From assembly GCA_018524345.1 (NCBI GenBank), contig JADQAZ010000003.1, forward strand, positions 62,001-126,000: a stretch of DNA of 64,000 nucleotides, given 5' to 3'. Source of the stretch: Harenicola maris (GTDB taxonomy: Bacteria; Pseudomonadota; Alphaproteobacteria; Rhodobacterales; Rhodobacteraceae). The position numbers were made by a program, and so were the translations under genes. Below, one piece after another: positions 26,733 through 36,472 of the stretch. Numbering within the stretch: the stretch's first letter is position 1; each line of letters opens with the position of its first letter. The notes beneath the pieces are model-generated. The model worked only from the letters and a program-made list of their open reading frames with translations. It did no database searches and was not told the DNA's origin.

Positions 26733-28103
26733 TTAGACCGGGGTGCCCCAGAGGTCGTATTCGGTGGCCTCGTCGACCTCTACTGTCAGGATATCGCCGG
26801 GTTTGAGGCCCTGTGACCCCTCATCGATAAACAGGTTGCCGTCGATTTCGGGGGCGTCGGCTTTGGTGCGGCAGGTGGCGACTTCGCCGTCGTTTTCGTC
26901 GACGATGACCTCGAGGCGCTGGCCGACTTTGGCGGCGAGTTTGGCCTCGGAGATGCTTTGGGCCTTTTCCATGAAACGGTCCCAGCGCTCTTGTTTGACC
27001 TCGGGGGCGACGTGGTTCGGCAGGTCGTTCGCCCGCGCGCCTTCGACGTTTTCGTATTGGAAGCAGCCGACGCGGTCGAGTTGGGCCTCGTCCATCCAGT
27101 CCAGCAGGGTTTGGAATTCCGCCTCTGTCTCGCCGGGGTAGCCGACGATGAAGGTGGAGCGCAGGGTGATCTCGGGGCAGATATCGCGCCATTCGGAGAT
27201 GCGGTCGAGGGTGCGTTCCGCGTGCGCGGGGCGGGCCATGCGTTTGAGCGTGTCGGGGTGGGCGTGTTGGAAGGGCACGTCGAGGTAGGGCAGCACCAGC
27301 CCATCGGCCATGAGCGGGATGAGTTCGCGCACATGGGGGTAGGGGTAGATGTAGTGCAGCCGCACCCATGCGCCCAGCGCGCCGAGGTCGCGGGCGAGGT
27401 CGGTGATATGGGCGCGGTGGCCGCGCTCCTCGGCGAATTTGATGTCGGTGCCATAGGCGGAGGTGTCCTGCGAGATCACCAGCAGTTCCTTGACCCCTGC
27501 GTCCACCAGTTTTTCAGCCTCGCGCAGCACCGCGTGGGCGGGGCGGGAGGCGAGGCGGCCGCGCATATCGGGGATGATGCAGAATTTGCATTTGTGGTTA
27601 CAGCCCTCGGAGATCTTGAGGTAGCTGAAGTGTCTTGGGGTGAGCGTTACGCCCGAGGCGGGCATGAGGTCAATGAAGGGGTCCGGCGCGGGGGGGACGG
27701 CAGCGTGGACCGCGTCGAGGACTTCCTCATACTGGTGCGGGCCGGTGACGGCCATGACCTTGGGGTGGGCGCCGGTGATATATTCGGGTTCGGCCCCGAG
27801 GCAGCCGGTGACGATGACCTTGCCGTTTTCGGACAGGGCCTCGCCGATGGCCTCAAGGCTTTCGGCCTTGGCGCTGTCGAGAAAGCCGCAGGTGTTGACG
27901 ATCACGGCCTCGGCCCCGGCGTAGTCGGGCGAGATGCCGTAGCCCTCTGCCCGCAGGCGGGTGAGGATGCGTTCGCTGTCGACCAGCGCCTTGGGGCAGC
28001 CGAGCGAGACCATGCCGATGGTCGGCTGGCCCGGCCGGTTGTCTGCCGGGCGGGTGGCTTTGGGCGCGAGGTCGGGGCGGAGGTTTGGTGGGTTCTGGGC
28101 CAT
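26733..28103 (-). CDS. rimO: Ribosomal protein S12 methylthiotransferase RimO
   Basis: I start at the ATG at 28103, giving 456 residues. [13 protein letters not shown] is the RimO-type N-terminal signature that separates it from Mia[11 protein letters not shown] and [10 protein letters not shown] complete the auxiliary cluster, and the radical SAM motif is [13 protein letters not shown] domain closes the protein. It thiomethylates an Asp of S12. The frame continues to 28289, but that stretch is low-complexity. Confidence 0.97.
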   Translation of the reverse strand: MAQNPPNLRPDLAPKATRPADNRPGQPTIGMVSLGCPKALVDSERILTRLRAEGYGISPDYAGAEAVIVNTCGFLDSAKAESLEAIGEALSENGKVIVTGCLGAEPEYITGAHPKVMAVTGPHQYEEVLDAVHAAVPPAPDPFIDLMPASGVTLTPRHFSYLKISEGCNHKCKFCIIPDMRGRLASRPAHAVLREAEKLVDAGVKELLVISQDTSAYGTDIKFAEERGHRAHITDLARDLGALGAWVRLHYIYPYPHVRELIPLMADGLVLPYLDVPFQHAHPDTLKRMARPAHAERTLDRISEWRDICPEITLRSTFIVGYPGETEAEFQTLLDWMDEAQLDRVGCFQYENVEGARANDLPNHVAPEVKQERWDRFMEKAQSISEAKLAAKVGQRLEVIVDENDGEVATCRTKADAPEIDGNLFIDEGSQGLKPGDILTVEVDEATEYDLWGTPV

Positions 28104-28185
28104 AGGGTGGCGATAGTCGAGAACGCTGCCTATGGGAAGCCCTTGGTGTGGATTCGCGCAGGTTGGGCGTTGTGGGGCTGGCCCC

Positions 28186-28947
28186 CTAGGGTTTGATCCG
28201 CCAGCCGGTGCGGAAGATCGCCCAGATGATCCCGAGGCAGAGGGTGAGGAAGACCATGATCGCCGCGAGGGAGGCCCCGACGGGGACATCCGAGGCCTCG
28301 AAGAAGGCCCAGCGGAAGCCGGAGATCAGGTAGAGCACCGGGTTGAAATGGCTGACCGCGGCCCAGAAGGGCGGCAGCATATCGACGGAGTAGAAAGCCC
28401 CGCCGAGGAAGACCAGCGGGGTGATGACCAGCAGGGGGATGAGTTGGAGTTGCTCGAAATTGCCCGCCCAGATGCCGATGATAAAGCCGAGCAGGGCGAA
28501 GCTGATGCAGGTGAGGATCAGGAAGCCGAGCATATAGAAGGGGTGGGCGATGGACAGGTCGACGAAGAGTGTCGATGTGGCCAGAATGATCAGCGAGATC
28601 ATCAGCGCCTTGGTCGCCGCCGCGCCGACATAGCCGATGACGATTTCGACAAAAGAGAGCGGGGCGGAGAGCAGCTCGTAGATCGTGCCGATGAATTTGG
28701 GGAAGTAGATGCCGAAGCTGGCATTGCTGACCGCCTGTTGCAGCACGGTGAGCATGACGAGGCCGGGCACGATGAAGGCGCCGTAGGGGATGCCCTCGAC
28801 CGTTTCGATGCGCCCGCCGATGGCGGAGCCGAAGACGACGAAATAGAGCACGGTGGAGAGCACGGGCGAAAGGATCGACTGGGTCAGCGTGCGGAATGTG
28901 CGTGCCATTTCAAAGCGGTAGATGGATGAGATGCTGCGCCAGTTCAT
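28186..28947 (-). CDS. ABC-2 type transporter permease
   Basis: The protein has 253 residues with about six hydrophobic helices and the ABC-2 signature region ([16 protein letters not shown]). It is coupled by ATGA to the ATPase gene upstream. The pair resembles YadH/YadG-type exporters. The substrate is unknown, with a drug, lipid or polysaccharide all possible. Confidence 0.9.
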   Translation of the reverse strand: MNWRSISSIYRFEMARTFRTLTQSILSPVLSTVLYFVVFGSAIGGRIETVEGIPYGAFIVPGLVMLTVLQQAVSNASFGIYFPKFIGTIYELLSAPLSFVEIVIGYVGAAATKALMISLIILATSTLFVDLSIAHPFYMLGFLILTCISFALLGFIIGIWAGNFEQLQLIPLLVITPLVFLGGAFYSVDMLPPFWAAVSHFNPVLYLISGFRWAFFEASDVPVGASLAAIMVFLTLCLGIIWAIFRTGWRIKP

Positions 28948-29897
28948 GCTGCGCCCTCCTGTGTGGTGCTTCGGGCGCCCTCGTCGACGAGGGTGAGGAA
29001 GACATCCTCGAGGCTGCTTTGGCGGGTTTCGAGATCGCGGAAGGCGATGCCGGCGGCGGCGAGGTCGGCCAGCAGGCGGGTGATGCCGGTGCGCTGGGCG
29101 CGGGTGTCGTAGCGATAGGTCAGGGCCTGCCCGTCTTCGGAGCGGGTCAGGTCGTAATCTGCCAGCGCGGCGGGCAGATCGGCGAGCGGGGCGGCGAGGT
29201 GGAGGGTCAGTTCCTTTTGGCCCATTTTCTGCATCAGCACGGATTTCTGTTCGACCAGAAGCAGCTTGCCGCTGTCGATCACGCCGATGCGGTCGGCCAT
29301 TTCCTCGGCCTCTTCGATGTAATGGGTGGTGAGGATGATGGTCACGCCCTCGGCGCGCAGGCTGCGCACGAGGTCCCACATGTCCTTGCGCAGGGCGACG
29401 TCGACGCCTGCCGTTGGTTCGTCGAGAAACAGGACGCGGGGTTCGTGGCTGAGCGCCTTGGCGATCAGCACGCGGCGCTTCATGCCGCCGGAAAGCTCCA
29501 TGTTGCGGTTGCTGCGTTTGTCCCAGAGGGAGAGGGCGCGCAGCACCTTTTCGATATGGGCCGGGTCGGGCGGCAGGCCAAAGAGCCCGCGGGAGAATTT
29601 CACCGTGTTCTCGACCGTCTCGAAGGGTTCGATCGAGACCTCCTGCGGGACCAGCCCGATCAGGGAGCGGGCGGCGCGGAAATCGGTGAGCGTGTCATGG
29701 CCGCCCACGGCGACGCTGCCACCGCTGGGCGAGACAAGGGCGCAGATGCAGGAGATCAGCGTGGTTTTGCCCGCGCCATTGGGGCCGAGCAGGGCGAGGA
29801 TTTCGCCCTCTTCGATATCAAGGCTGACCCCGTCCAGCGCAGTAAAGCCGCCGTCATAGGTTTTGGTCAGATCACGGATCGAGATTATCGGCGCCAT
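28944..29897 (-). CDS. ABC transporter ATP-binding protein (ABC-2 exporter)
   Basis: The protein has 317 residues from the ATG at 29897 (AAGGA upstream). Walker A is GPNGAGKTT, the signature is LSGGMKRR, Walker [11 protein letters not shown], and the switch His is in TTHYIEE. The C-terminal 90 residues are an accessory domain typical of ABC-2 ATPases (YadG/CcmA-like). It forms the motor of the exporter with the permease encoded next. Confidence 0.93.
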   Translation of the reverse strand: MAPIISIRDLTKTYDGGFTALDGVSLDIEEGEILALLGPNGAGKTTLISCICALVSPSGGSVAVGGHDTLTDFRAARSLIGLVPQEVSIEPFETVENTVKFSRGLFGLPPDPAHIEKVLRALSLWDKRSNRNMELSGGMKRRVLIAKALSHEPRVLFLDEPTAGVDVALRKDMWDLVRSLRAEGVTIILTTHYIEEAEEMADRIGVIDSGKLLLVEQKSVLMQKMGQKELTLHLAAPLADLPAALADYDLTRSEDGQALTYRYDTRAQRTGITRLLADLAAAGIAFRDLETRQSSLEDVFLTLVDEGARSTTQEGAA

Positions 29898-30043
29898 GGG
29901 AGTGTCCTTTTGAAAGGGTCGCCAAGGCCTACTGAACCCCGCGTGAAAAGGAAAGGGAGCGCAGGGCAGGTCGCGACAGGAACTGTCAGCAGCGAGCGCA
30001 CAGCGCCTGTGCATGGGTGCGGTGCTTGCGGCTGGGTGGGGGA

Positions 30044-30114
30044 AAAATTTTAGGTAAAATTTTGCTGCGGCGCGCCCGGAGGGGCGCGCCGCAGGCGAAA
30101 TTTTTGAAAAAATT
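30044..30114. repeat. Palindromic repeat, family A-like copy 4, with a strong GC hairpin
   Basis: AAAATTTTA/TAAAATTTT, then an 11-bp GC hairpin (GCGGCGCGCCC / GGGCGCGCCGC, 30067-30092), then AATTTTT/AAAAATT. It lies 8 bp past the gcrA stop. The AT modules correspond in position and spacing to the family-A modules but are diverged. It can also act as the gcrA terminator. Confidence 0.65.
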
Positions 30115-30121
30115 CTGGCGC

Positions 30122-30733
30122 TTAGCGGCGGCGGTCGCGGCGTGAGGACATGGGCTGGAAGGCGACGCCGACGTGGGCCTCACAATACGGCTTGCCGGTT
30201 TGCACGGCGAGGCCGCAGAACCAGAAGTCCTCTGTCGCGGGATCGCCGATGGGCCATTTGCAGGTCCGCTCGGTCAGTTCCATCAGGTTGAGGCGTTTGG
30301 CGCCTTTTTCGACCTCGCGCACGGAGGCGAGGGCCTCTGGGCTGATTTCATTGGCCGAGGGTTGTGGCGGCAGGGGTTGGCCTGCGGGCACGATCTGTTT
30401 GCGCAGGTGGGCCGCCATGCGCGGCGGGGCTGCCGATTGGGTGGCGGGGATTTCTTTTTCGGGCTTGGCCTCGACCTCTGCCTCCGGCGCTGCCGCTTTG
30501 GCCTTGGGTTTGGGCTTGGCGGCCGGTTTTGCTTTGGGCGCGGCGGCGGCTTTTTCCTTGGCGGCAGGTTTGGCGGCGGGGGAGGCCGTGCGGTTGGACA
30601 GGCCGAGGCGGTGGACCTTGCCGATCACCGCATTGCGCGTCACGCCGCCGAGCTCTTTGGCGATCTGGCTTGCAGATTGGCCTTCGCCCCACATTTTTTT
30701 CAGGATTTCGACGCGCTCATCTGTCCAGGACAT
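30122..30733 (-). CDS. gcrA: Cell-cycle regulator GcrA
   Basis: The protein has 203 residues. The N-terminus ([38 protein letters not shown]) is the GcrA DNA-binding region. The C-terminal block ([21 protein letters not shown]) is the conserved sigma-70-interacting domain. In Caulobacter GcrA activates sigma-70 promoters carrying CcrM-methylated GANTC. An Ala/Lys/Pro-rich linker of about 45 residues separates the two. An unusual hairpin plus T-run directly precedes its ribosome binding site. Confidence 0.95.
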   Translation of the reverse strand: MSWTDERVEILKKMWGEGQSASQIAKELGGVTRNAVIGKVHRLGLSNRTASPAAKPAAKEKAAAAPKAKPAAKPKPKAKAAAPEAEVEAKPEKEIPATQSAAPPRMAAHLRKQIVPAGQPLPPQPSANEISPEALASVREVEKGAKRLNLMELTERTCKWPIGDPATEDFWFCGLAVQTGKPYCEAHVGVAFQPMSSRRDRRR

Positions 30734-30748
30734 GGCCAGTCTCCAATT

Positions 30749-30800
30749 AAAAAGGCACCTTGGGGGAGCCCCAGGTGCGCCAATAGATGTCTTTTGGTTC
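30749..30800 (-). ncRNA. Candidate small RNA or attenuated leader upstream of gcrA
   Basis: On the gcrA strand, a hairpin (GCACCT-GGGG / CCCC-T-AGGTGC) is followed by TTTTT at 30749-30753, which is a complete intrinsic terminator. The gcrA ribosome binding site GGAG follows only four bases later. A promoter-like pair lies about 55 bp upstream (30806-30834). Transcription would give an RNA of about 50 nt, or read through into gcrA. The remaining 329-bp gap to argD (30734-31062) shows nothing else apart from an argD ribosome binding site. Confidence 0.5.
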
Positions 30801-30805
30801 CCCTT

Positions 30806-30834
30806 ATATTAGGGGCTGGGCCGCAGGGCTGCAA
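30806..30834 (-). promoter_or_regulatory. Candidate promoter for the gcrA leader/small RNA
   Basis: On the minus strand TTGCAG (30834-30829) and TAATAT (30811-30806) are spaced by exactly 17 bp. The -10 lies inside a small palindrome, CCCCT-AATATA-AGGGG. Confidence 0.5.
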
Positions 30835-31062
30835 CCGCAACCGGTTCGATTGGCGGGAAAGGGGCTGTTCAAGGGGGGCAAAGCGGGCTATGAGCCGCAA
30901 TATGTTGTTTGCATCCAACACTACGCGCGTTCTCCGACGACGCTGATCGGTTTTTCCGGCGGGGCCTGCCTTTGTGCGGCGTCTGCCCTTGATGCATTTC
31001 CATTTGACTTTGCAAGGCCCTCTCGGGCACCTCTTGCATTCCTTATATGAAGGACACTCGTG

Positions 31063-32241
31063 ATGATCCCTGCTGTTATGCCCACCTATGCGCGGGCGGA
31101 CCTGTCGTTTACCTCTGGCTCCGGCTCTTGGCTGACCGAGGCGCGCGGTGCGCGATATCTGGACCTTGCCGCCGGGATTGCGGTGAATGTTCTGGGCCAT
31201 GCCCATCCGGCCCTGATCGGGGCTTTGACGGCGCAGGCGGGGAAGGTTTGGCATCTGTCGAACCTGTATCAGATCCCCGAGCAGCAGGCCCTGGCCGAGC
31301 GGTTGGTGGAATTGACCTTTGCCGACACCTGTTTCTTTACCAATTCGGGCACCGAGGCCTGCGAGCTGGCGGTGAAGATGGCCCGCAAGTATTGGTATGA
31401 GAAGGGCGCGGCGCGCGATCGGATCATTGCTTTTGAGGGGTCTTTCCATGGCCGCTCTTCCGCCGGTATCGCCGCGGCGGGGGCGGAAAAGCTGGTGAAG
31501 GGCTTTGGGCCTTTGCTGCCCGGCTTTACCCATTTGCCCTTTGGCGATCTGGAAGCTGTGGCCGCCGAGATCACCGCCGATGATATTGCCGCTGTGATTG
31601 TGGAGCCTATTCAGGGCGAGGGCGGTATTCGCCCCATGGCCGATGCGGATTTGAAGGCCCTGCGGGAGCTGTGCGATGCCGCCGGTGTGCTGCTCATCCT
31701 TGATGAGGTGCAATGCGGCGTGGGCCGGACGGGGCGTTTGTTTGCCCATGAATGGGCGGGCATCGTGCCGGATATTATGATGGTGGCCAAGGGGATTGGC
31801 GGCGGCTTCCCCTTGGGCGCTGTTTTGGCGAGCGAGACCGCCGCGAGCGGTATGGTTGCGGGCACCCATGGGTCAACCTATGGAGGCAACCCCTTGGCCT
31901 GCGCTGTGGGCTTGGCGGTTCTGGATATTGTTGCCGCGCCGGAGTTTCTGGCCGAGGTGAACCGCAAGGCGGGGCTGTTGCGGCAGCGGCTTGAGGGTTT
32001 GGTGGCGAGCTATCCCGATATTTTCGAGGAGGTGCGCGGCACCGGCCTGATGCTGGGCTTGAAGTGCAAGGTGCCCAGCCCCGATGTGGTCAAGGCCGGA
32101 TACGGGGCCGAGGTTTTGACCGTGCCTGCGGCGGATGATGTGGTGCGTCTGTTGCCTGCATTGAACATTGAAGACAGCGATATTGCGGAGGCAGCGGCGC
32201 GTTTGGACGCGGCGGCGGCCTCGATGACTGCGAAGGGATAG
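31063..32241 (+). CDS. argD: Acetylornithine aminotransferase ArgD
   Basis: The protein has 392 residues from the ATG at 31063, eight bases after AAGGA. It is a class III aminotransferase: [15 protein letters not shown] binds PLP phosphate, [14 protein letters not shown] is the central motif and the PLP lysine is in [10 protein letters not shown]. It acts in arginine synthesis and often also on succinyl-diaminopimelate. argF follows 3 bp later, as is usual in alphaproteobacteria. Confidence 0.95.
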   Translation: MIPAVMPTYARADLSFTSGSGSWLTEARGARYLDLAAGIAVNVLGHAHPALIGALTAQAGKVWHLSNLYQIPEQQALAERLVELTFADTCFFTNSGTEACELAVKMARKYWYEKGAARDRIIAFEGSFHGRSSAGIAAAGAEKLVKGFGPLLPGFTHLPFGDLEAVAAEITADDIAAVIVEPIQGEGGIRPMADADLKALRELCDAAGVLLILDEVQCGVGRTGRLFAHEWAGIVPDIMMVAKGIGGGFPLGAVLASETAASGMVAGTHGSTYGGNPLACAVGLAVLDIVAAPEFLAEVNRKAGLLRQRLEGLVASYPDIFEEVRGTGLMLGLKCKVPSPDVVKAGYGAEVLTVPAADDVVRLLPALNIEDSDIAEAAARLDAAAASMTAKG

Positions 32242-32244
32242 CGG

Positions 32245-33171
32245 ATGCCGCATTTTTTGGACATTGACGTAACAGCGCCCGGTGATCTGCGCGCCATGAT
32301 GGACAATGCTTTGGCCATGAAAGCGGCGCGGGCCGGTCAGCTGAAGGGGGAGCCGGACGCGGAGCAGCCCTTGGCGGGGCATATGGTTGCCCTGATTTTC
32401 GAGAAGCCCTCTACCCGGACGCGGGTGAGCTTTGACGTGGGCGTGCGGCAGATGGGCGGGCAGTCCATGGTGCTGTCGGGCACGGATATGCAGTTGGGCC
32501 ATGGCGAGACCATTGCCGATACGGCGCGGGTGTTGAGCCGCTATGTGGATATGATCATGATCCGCACCTTTGAGGAGGCGACCCTGCTGGAGCTGGCGGA
32601 ATATGCCAGTGTTCCGGTGATCAACGGGCTGACCAATCGCACCCACCCTTGCCAGATCATGGCCGATATCCTGACTTTTGAGGAGCACCGTGGCCCGATC
32701 AAGGGCAAGAAGGTGGTCTGGGCCGGGGATGGCAACAATGTCTGCGCCTCCTTCGTGCAGGCGGCGGGGCAGTTCGGGTTTGACCTGACCTTCACGGGGC
32801 CGGAGGCACTGGAGCCCGAGGCGGGCTATGTCGCGGCGGCGCGGGAGGCGGGGGCGGATATCCGTTTCGTCTCTGACCCGCATGTGGCGGTTGAGGGGGC
32901 CGATCTGGTGGTGGCGGACACATGGGTGTCGATGCATGATCCGCAATCGACGCGGGAGCGGCGGCACAACCAGCTGCGTCCCTATAAGGTGGATGATGCC
33001 CTGATGGAGGCCGCGGGCAAGGATGCTTTGTTCATGCATTGCCTGCCGGCGCACCGCGACGAGGAGGTGACCTCCAGCGTTATGGACGGGCCGCAGTCGG
33101 TGATTTTTGACGAGGCGGAGAACCGTTTGCATGCGCAAAAGGCGGTGATGCGCTGGTGCCTCGGCGTGTGA
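32245..33171 (+). CDS. argF: Ornithine carbamoyltransferase ArgF
   Basis: The protein has 308 residues. STRTR binds carbamoyl phosphate, HPCQ is the second signature, DTWVSM and HCLPAHR complete the ornithine site. It makes citrulline from ornithine and carbamoyl phosphate. It is translated from an ATG 3 bp past argD, and the pair ends at a strong terminator. Confidence 0.97.
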   Translation: MPHFLDIDVTAPGDLRAMMDNALAMKAARAGQLKGEPDAEQPLAGHMVALIFEKPSTRTRVSFDVGVRQMGGQSMVLSGTDMQLGHGETIADTARVLSRYVDMIMIRTFEEATLLELAEYASVPVINGLTNRTHPCQIMADILTFEEHRGPIKGKKVVWAGDGNNVCASFVQAAGQFGFDLTFTGPEALEPEAGYVAAAREAGADIRFVSDPHVAVEGADLVVADTWVSMHDPQSTRERRHNQLRPYKVDDALMEAAGKDALFMHCLPAHRDEEVTSSVMDGPQSVIFDEAENRLHAQKAVMRWCLGV

Positions 33172-33201
33172 TTTAACCGCTTCGGTTTATGTTTTGGGAA
33201 A

Positions 33202-33231
33202 GGCCCCCTCGCGGATGCGAGGGGGCCTTTT
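33202..33231 (+). terminator. Intrinsic terminator after argF
   Basis: An 11-bp stem GGCCCCCTCGC / GCGAGGGGGCC with a four-base loop is followed by TTTT. Confidence 0.85.
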
Positions 33232-33273
33232 GCCTCTGCGGCAGGGCCATAAATTATTGAAATTTATGGGGAA

Positions 33274-33337
33274 GCGGGGGCGCGGGGGGCGAAGCCCCCC
33301 GCGCCCCCGCGGATCGCCCCGCCATTTTGGCGGGGCG
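33274..33337. repeat. Tandem GC hairpins between argF and the siderophore locus
   Basis: A perfect 17-bp hairpin (33274-33290 with 33294-33310, loop GAA) is followed by a 9-bp one, CGCCCCGCC / GGCGGGGCG (33315-33337). A shorter AT hairpin (ATAAATT/AATTTAT) precedes it near 33249. The trailing sequence is reminiscent of family B but clearly diverged. Confidence 0.7.
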
Positions 33338-33431
33338 AAAAGCGCGGCAACAGGCAGGGCGGGGGAAATCTTTGCTCCTGCGGGTTTTGGATGTTGCGCT
33401 TCTTTGGGGCCGGGCCTAGGGATTGCAAAGT

Positions 33432-33446
33432 TGACAAAAAGAATCG
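33432..33446 (+). promoter_or_regulatory. Candidate iron-responsive box upstream of the siderophore binding protein gene
   Basis: TGA-N9-TCG is one mismatch from the TGA-N9-TCA iron-Rhodo/RirA-type box described for Rhodobacteraceae iron genes, with an A-rich centre. It lies 14 bp before the start codon, so it could overlap the transcript start. Confidence 0.3.
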
Positions 33447-33459
33447 GAAAAGGATTGGC

Positions 33460-34443
33460 ATGATGCGCAGCACCTTCGGCATGGGATTGGCTTTGTGGGC
33501 CGTGGTTCAGGCAACGGCGGGGGCGGCGCAGGAGTTTCCTGTGACTGTGACCCATGCCTTTGGGGCAACGGTGGTCGAGGAAGCGCCGGTGCGCGTCGCC
33601 TCGGTTGGCTGGGCGAACCATGAGGTGCCTTTGGCCCTTGGCATTGTGCCTGTGGGTTTTGCCCGCGCCTCTTGGGGCGATGATGACGGTGATGGGCTCT
33701 TGCCTTGGGTGACGGAGCGGCTGGAGGCCCTTGGGGCCGAGGCGCCGGTGTTGTTTGACGAGGGGGACGGGATTGATTTCGAGGCTGTGGCCTCGACCAA
33801 TCCCGATGTGATCCTTGCGGCCTATTCGGGGATTTCCCAGTCCGATTACGAGACATTGAGCCGGATCGCCCCTGTGATTGCCTATCCTGACGCCGCATGG
33901 ACCACCACATGGCGCGAAATGATGTCGCAGAATGCCGCGGGCCTTGGCATGGCCGAGGAGGGCGCGGCCTTGGTTGCCGATATCGAGGGGCGGATTGCAA
34001 AGGCGGTTGCGGGCTATCCCGAGCTTCGCGGCAAAACCGGCATGTTTGTCACCCATCTGGACATTCGCGATCTGAGCACCATCGGCTTTTACGCCGATGC
34101 GGACCAGCGGGTGCAGTTTTTGACCGATCTTGGCATGGAGACACCGCAGGCGGTGCGCGAGGCCAGCGAGGCGGGCAAGTATTCGGGCCGGGTCAGCACC
34201 GAGCGGATCGATCTGTTCAATGATGTGGACTTGGTTGTGACCTATGGCGACGAGGCCCGTTTGGCGGAGATGTCGGACAATGCCCTGATCGCGCGCTTCC
34301 CTGCGATTGCGCGCGGGTCGGTGGTTTTGCTGGCCAATGATCCCATGGGCACGGCGGCGAATCCGACGCCTTTGTCGATTGACTATGTTCTGGACGACTA
34401 CCTTGGCCGTTTGGCCGAAGCGGCGGCGCGCGCGGGCGAATGA
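33460..34443 (+). CDS. Ferric-siderophore ABC transporter, periplasmic binding protein
   Basis: The protein has 327 residues from the ATG at 33460 (AAAAGGA upstream). A signal peptide ends near TAGAAQ. The FepB/FhuD-like class III binding fold is shown by VRVASVGWANHEVPLALG, NPDVILAAYSG and the C-terminal VVLLANDPMGTA region. It captures a ferric siderophore in the periplasm for the FecCD-type permease. It is first in a coupled four-gene ABC operon. Confidence 0.92.
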   Translation: MMRSTFGMGLALWAVVQATAGAAQEFPVTVTHAFGATVVEEAPVRVASVGWANHEVPLALGIVPVGFARASWGDDDGDGLLPWVTERLEALGAEAPVLFDEGDGIDFEAVASTNPDVILAAYSGISQSDYETLSRIAPVIAYPDAAWTTTWREMMSQNAAGLGMAEEGAALVADIEGRIAKAVAGYPELRGKTGMFVTHLDIRDLSTIGFYADADQRVQFLTDLGMETPQAVREASEAGKYSGRVSTERIDLFNDVDLVVTYGDEARLAEMSDNALIARFPAIARGSVVLLANDPMGTAANPTPLSIDYVLDDYLGRLAEAAARAGE

Positions 34444-35441
34444 CCTTTGGCCGGAGCTCTGCCCTGTTTGGTCTGAGCGGGGGTGTTGTCCTTGTTCTGG
34501 CGACGGTGTTCCTGTCGCTGGTGATCGGGGCGCGCTCGGTGCCTTGGGCGGAGATCTGGCAGGGGTTGAACGGGCAAATCGACAGTATCGGGGCGGCGGC
34601 GGTTGCGGTGCGGGTGCCGCGCACGGTTCTGGCGGTTTTGGCGGGGGCGGCGCTTGGGATATCGGGGGCGGTGATGCAGGGCATCACCCGCAATCCGCTC
34701 GCCGACCCCGGTATTCTGGGGGTCAACGCGGGGGCGGCCCTGTTTGTTGTGGTCGGGATTGCTTGGTTCAATATCAGCGGGGCGGCGACATTCCTGTGGC
34801 TGGGCATCGCGGGGGCGGGATGCGCGGCTGTGTTTGTTTATGCCATCGGTTCGGTCGGGCAGGGGGGCGCGACGCCTTTGAAGCTGACCCTTGCGGGGAC
34901 GGCGACTTCGATCGCGGCCTCGGCCTTTATCATCGCGGTGGTTTTGCCGCGCAATGACATTGCGGGCAATGTGCAGGCTTGGCAGGTGGGCGGCGTCGGC
35001 GGGGCACGGTTTCAGACCATCCTGCCGGCCTTGCCCTTTGCTTTGGTTGGATTGCTGCTCAGCCTTGCCTCGGCGCGGATTCTCAATGCGCTGGCGCTGG
35101 GCGAGGAATTGGCGGCGGGGCTGGGGCAGAATGTGGCCTTGGGCCGGATTGTTGCCGCGGCGGGGGCGATTGTGCTGTGCGGTGTGGCGACGGCCCTGTG
35201 TGGGCCGATCGGGTTTGTGGGCCTCGTGGTGCCGCATCTGTGCCGCCTGACCGGCGGGATCGACCACCGTGTGCTGATCCCCATGGCGGGGCTGGGCGGG
35301 GCGGTTTTGCTGGGGCTGGCGGATGTGGCGGGGCGGATCGTGGCGCGGCCGAACGAGCTTGATGTGGGGATTGTCACCGCCTTTGTCGGTGCGCCCTTTT
35401 TCATCTGGACGGTGCGGCGGCACAGGATGCGCGGGCTGTGA
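34440..35441 (+). CDS. FecCD-family iron-siderophore permease, first subunit
   Basis: The protein has 333 residues with about ten hydrophobic helices. RVPRTVLAVLAGAALGISGAVMQ and NPLADPGILGVNAGAA are the FecCD family signatures. It is coupled by ATGA to the binding-protein gene and forms the channel with the next subunit. Confidence 0.93.
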   Translation: MTFGRSSALFGLSGGVVLVLATVFLSLVIGARSVPWAEIWQGLNGQIDSIGAAAVAVRVPRTVLAVLAGAALGISGAVMQGITRNPLADPGILGVNAGAALFVVVGIAWFNISGAATFLWLGIAGAGCAAVFVYAIGSVGQGGATPLKLTLAGTATSIAASAFIIAVVLPRNDIAGNVQAWQVGGVGGARFQTILPALPFALVGLLLSLASARILNALALGEELAAGLGQNVALGRIVAAAGAIVLCGVATALCGPIGFVGLVVPHLCRLTGGIDHRVLIPMAGLGGAVLLGLADVAGRIVARPNELDVGIVTAFVGAPFFIWTVRRHRMRGL

Positions 35442-36472
35442 GCGCGGCGGAGGTGCATATGGCCCTTGCGGGGCGGCGCCAGCGTGAGGGGCGGCGGGTT
35501 GTCCTTGCCCTTGGCGGGTTGGTGGCGCTTGTGTTTTGCCTTGTGTTTTTGACCCTGAGTTGCGGGCGTGGCTGTTTGGCGCCTGCGGATTTAATGGCGG
35601 CCTTGCTGGGCCATGAGGATGCGCCGGGGTTTATCGTCAATGACCTGCGCCTGCCGCGGGCGGCGCTGTCTTTGGTGACGGGCTTGTGTTTCGGGCTGGG
35701 GGGCGTGGCCTTTCAGGTGATGCTGCGCAATCCGCTGGCCAGCCCCGATATCATCGGGATCAGTGCCAGCGCGGGGGCGGCGGCGGTTTTTGCCATTGTG
35801 ATCCTTTCCTTTGACGGCTGGGTGGTTTCGGCGGTGGCGGTTGTCTCTGGCCTTGTGGTGGTGGTCATGATCTGGGCGCTGTCCTCGCGCAGGGGGGCGG
35901 CGGGGGCGCGGCTGATCCTGATCGGGATCGGGGTCTCGGCCATGCTGGACAGTGTGACGGCCTATGTTCTGCTGGAGGCCCCCGCTTGGGACAGGGCGGA
36001 GGCGATGCGCTGGCTGACGGGGAGCGTCAATGGCGCGCAGATGGGGCAGGTTTGGCCTGTGCTTGGCGCGCTGGTGGTCTTTGGCGGGCTTTTGGCGGCT
36101 GTTTCGCGGGACTTGGACATTTTGCGGCTGGGCGATGATGCGGCGCAGGCCCTAGGCGTGCGGGCCGATGGCACGCGCCTGCGGGTGACTGTGGCGGCGG
36201 TGGGGCTGGTGGCATTTGCCACCTCGGCGGCGGGGCCGATTTCCTTTGTGGCCTTTCTGTCCGGCCCGATTGCGGCGCGGGTCATGGGGCCCTCGCGGGG
36301 GCTTTTGCCTGCTGCCGGGTTGATCGGGGCGGTTTTGGTTCTGGCGGGGGATTATGTCGGGCAGTTCATGCTGCCCTATCGCCTGCCTGTGGGTGTGGTG
36401 ACGGGGGCGGTGGGGGCGCCCTTCCTTCTTTATCTGATTGTCCGGACCAACCGGAACGGGGGCACGATATGA
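35438..36472 (+). CDS. FecCD-family iron-siderophore permease, second subunit
   Basis: The protein has 344 residues from a GTG that overlaps the preceding stop (GTGA). RLPRAALSLVTGLCFGLGGVAFQ and NPLASPDIIGISASAGAA match the family, and about nine or ten helices follow. It pairs with the first subunit as a heterodimer, as in FepD/FepG. Confidence 0.93.
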   Translation: MSAAEVHMALAGRRQREGRRVVLALGGLVALVFCLVFLTLSCGRGCLAPADLMAALLGHEDAPGFIVNDLRLPRAALSLVTGLCFGLGGVAFQVMLRNPLASPDIIGISASAGAAAVFAIVILSFDGWVVSAVAVVSGLVVVVMIWALSSRRGAAGARLILIGIGVSAMLDSVTAYVLLEAPAWDRAEAMRWLTGSVNGAQMGQVWPVLGALVVFGGLLAAVSRDLDILRLGDDAAQALGVRADGTRLRVTVAAVGLVAFATSAAGPISFVAFLSGPIAARVMGPSRGLLPAAGLIGAVLVLAGDYVGQFMLPYRLPVGVVTGAVGAPFLLYLIVRTNRNGGTI

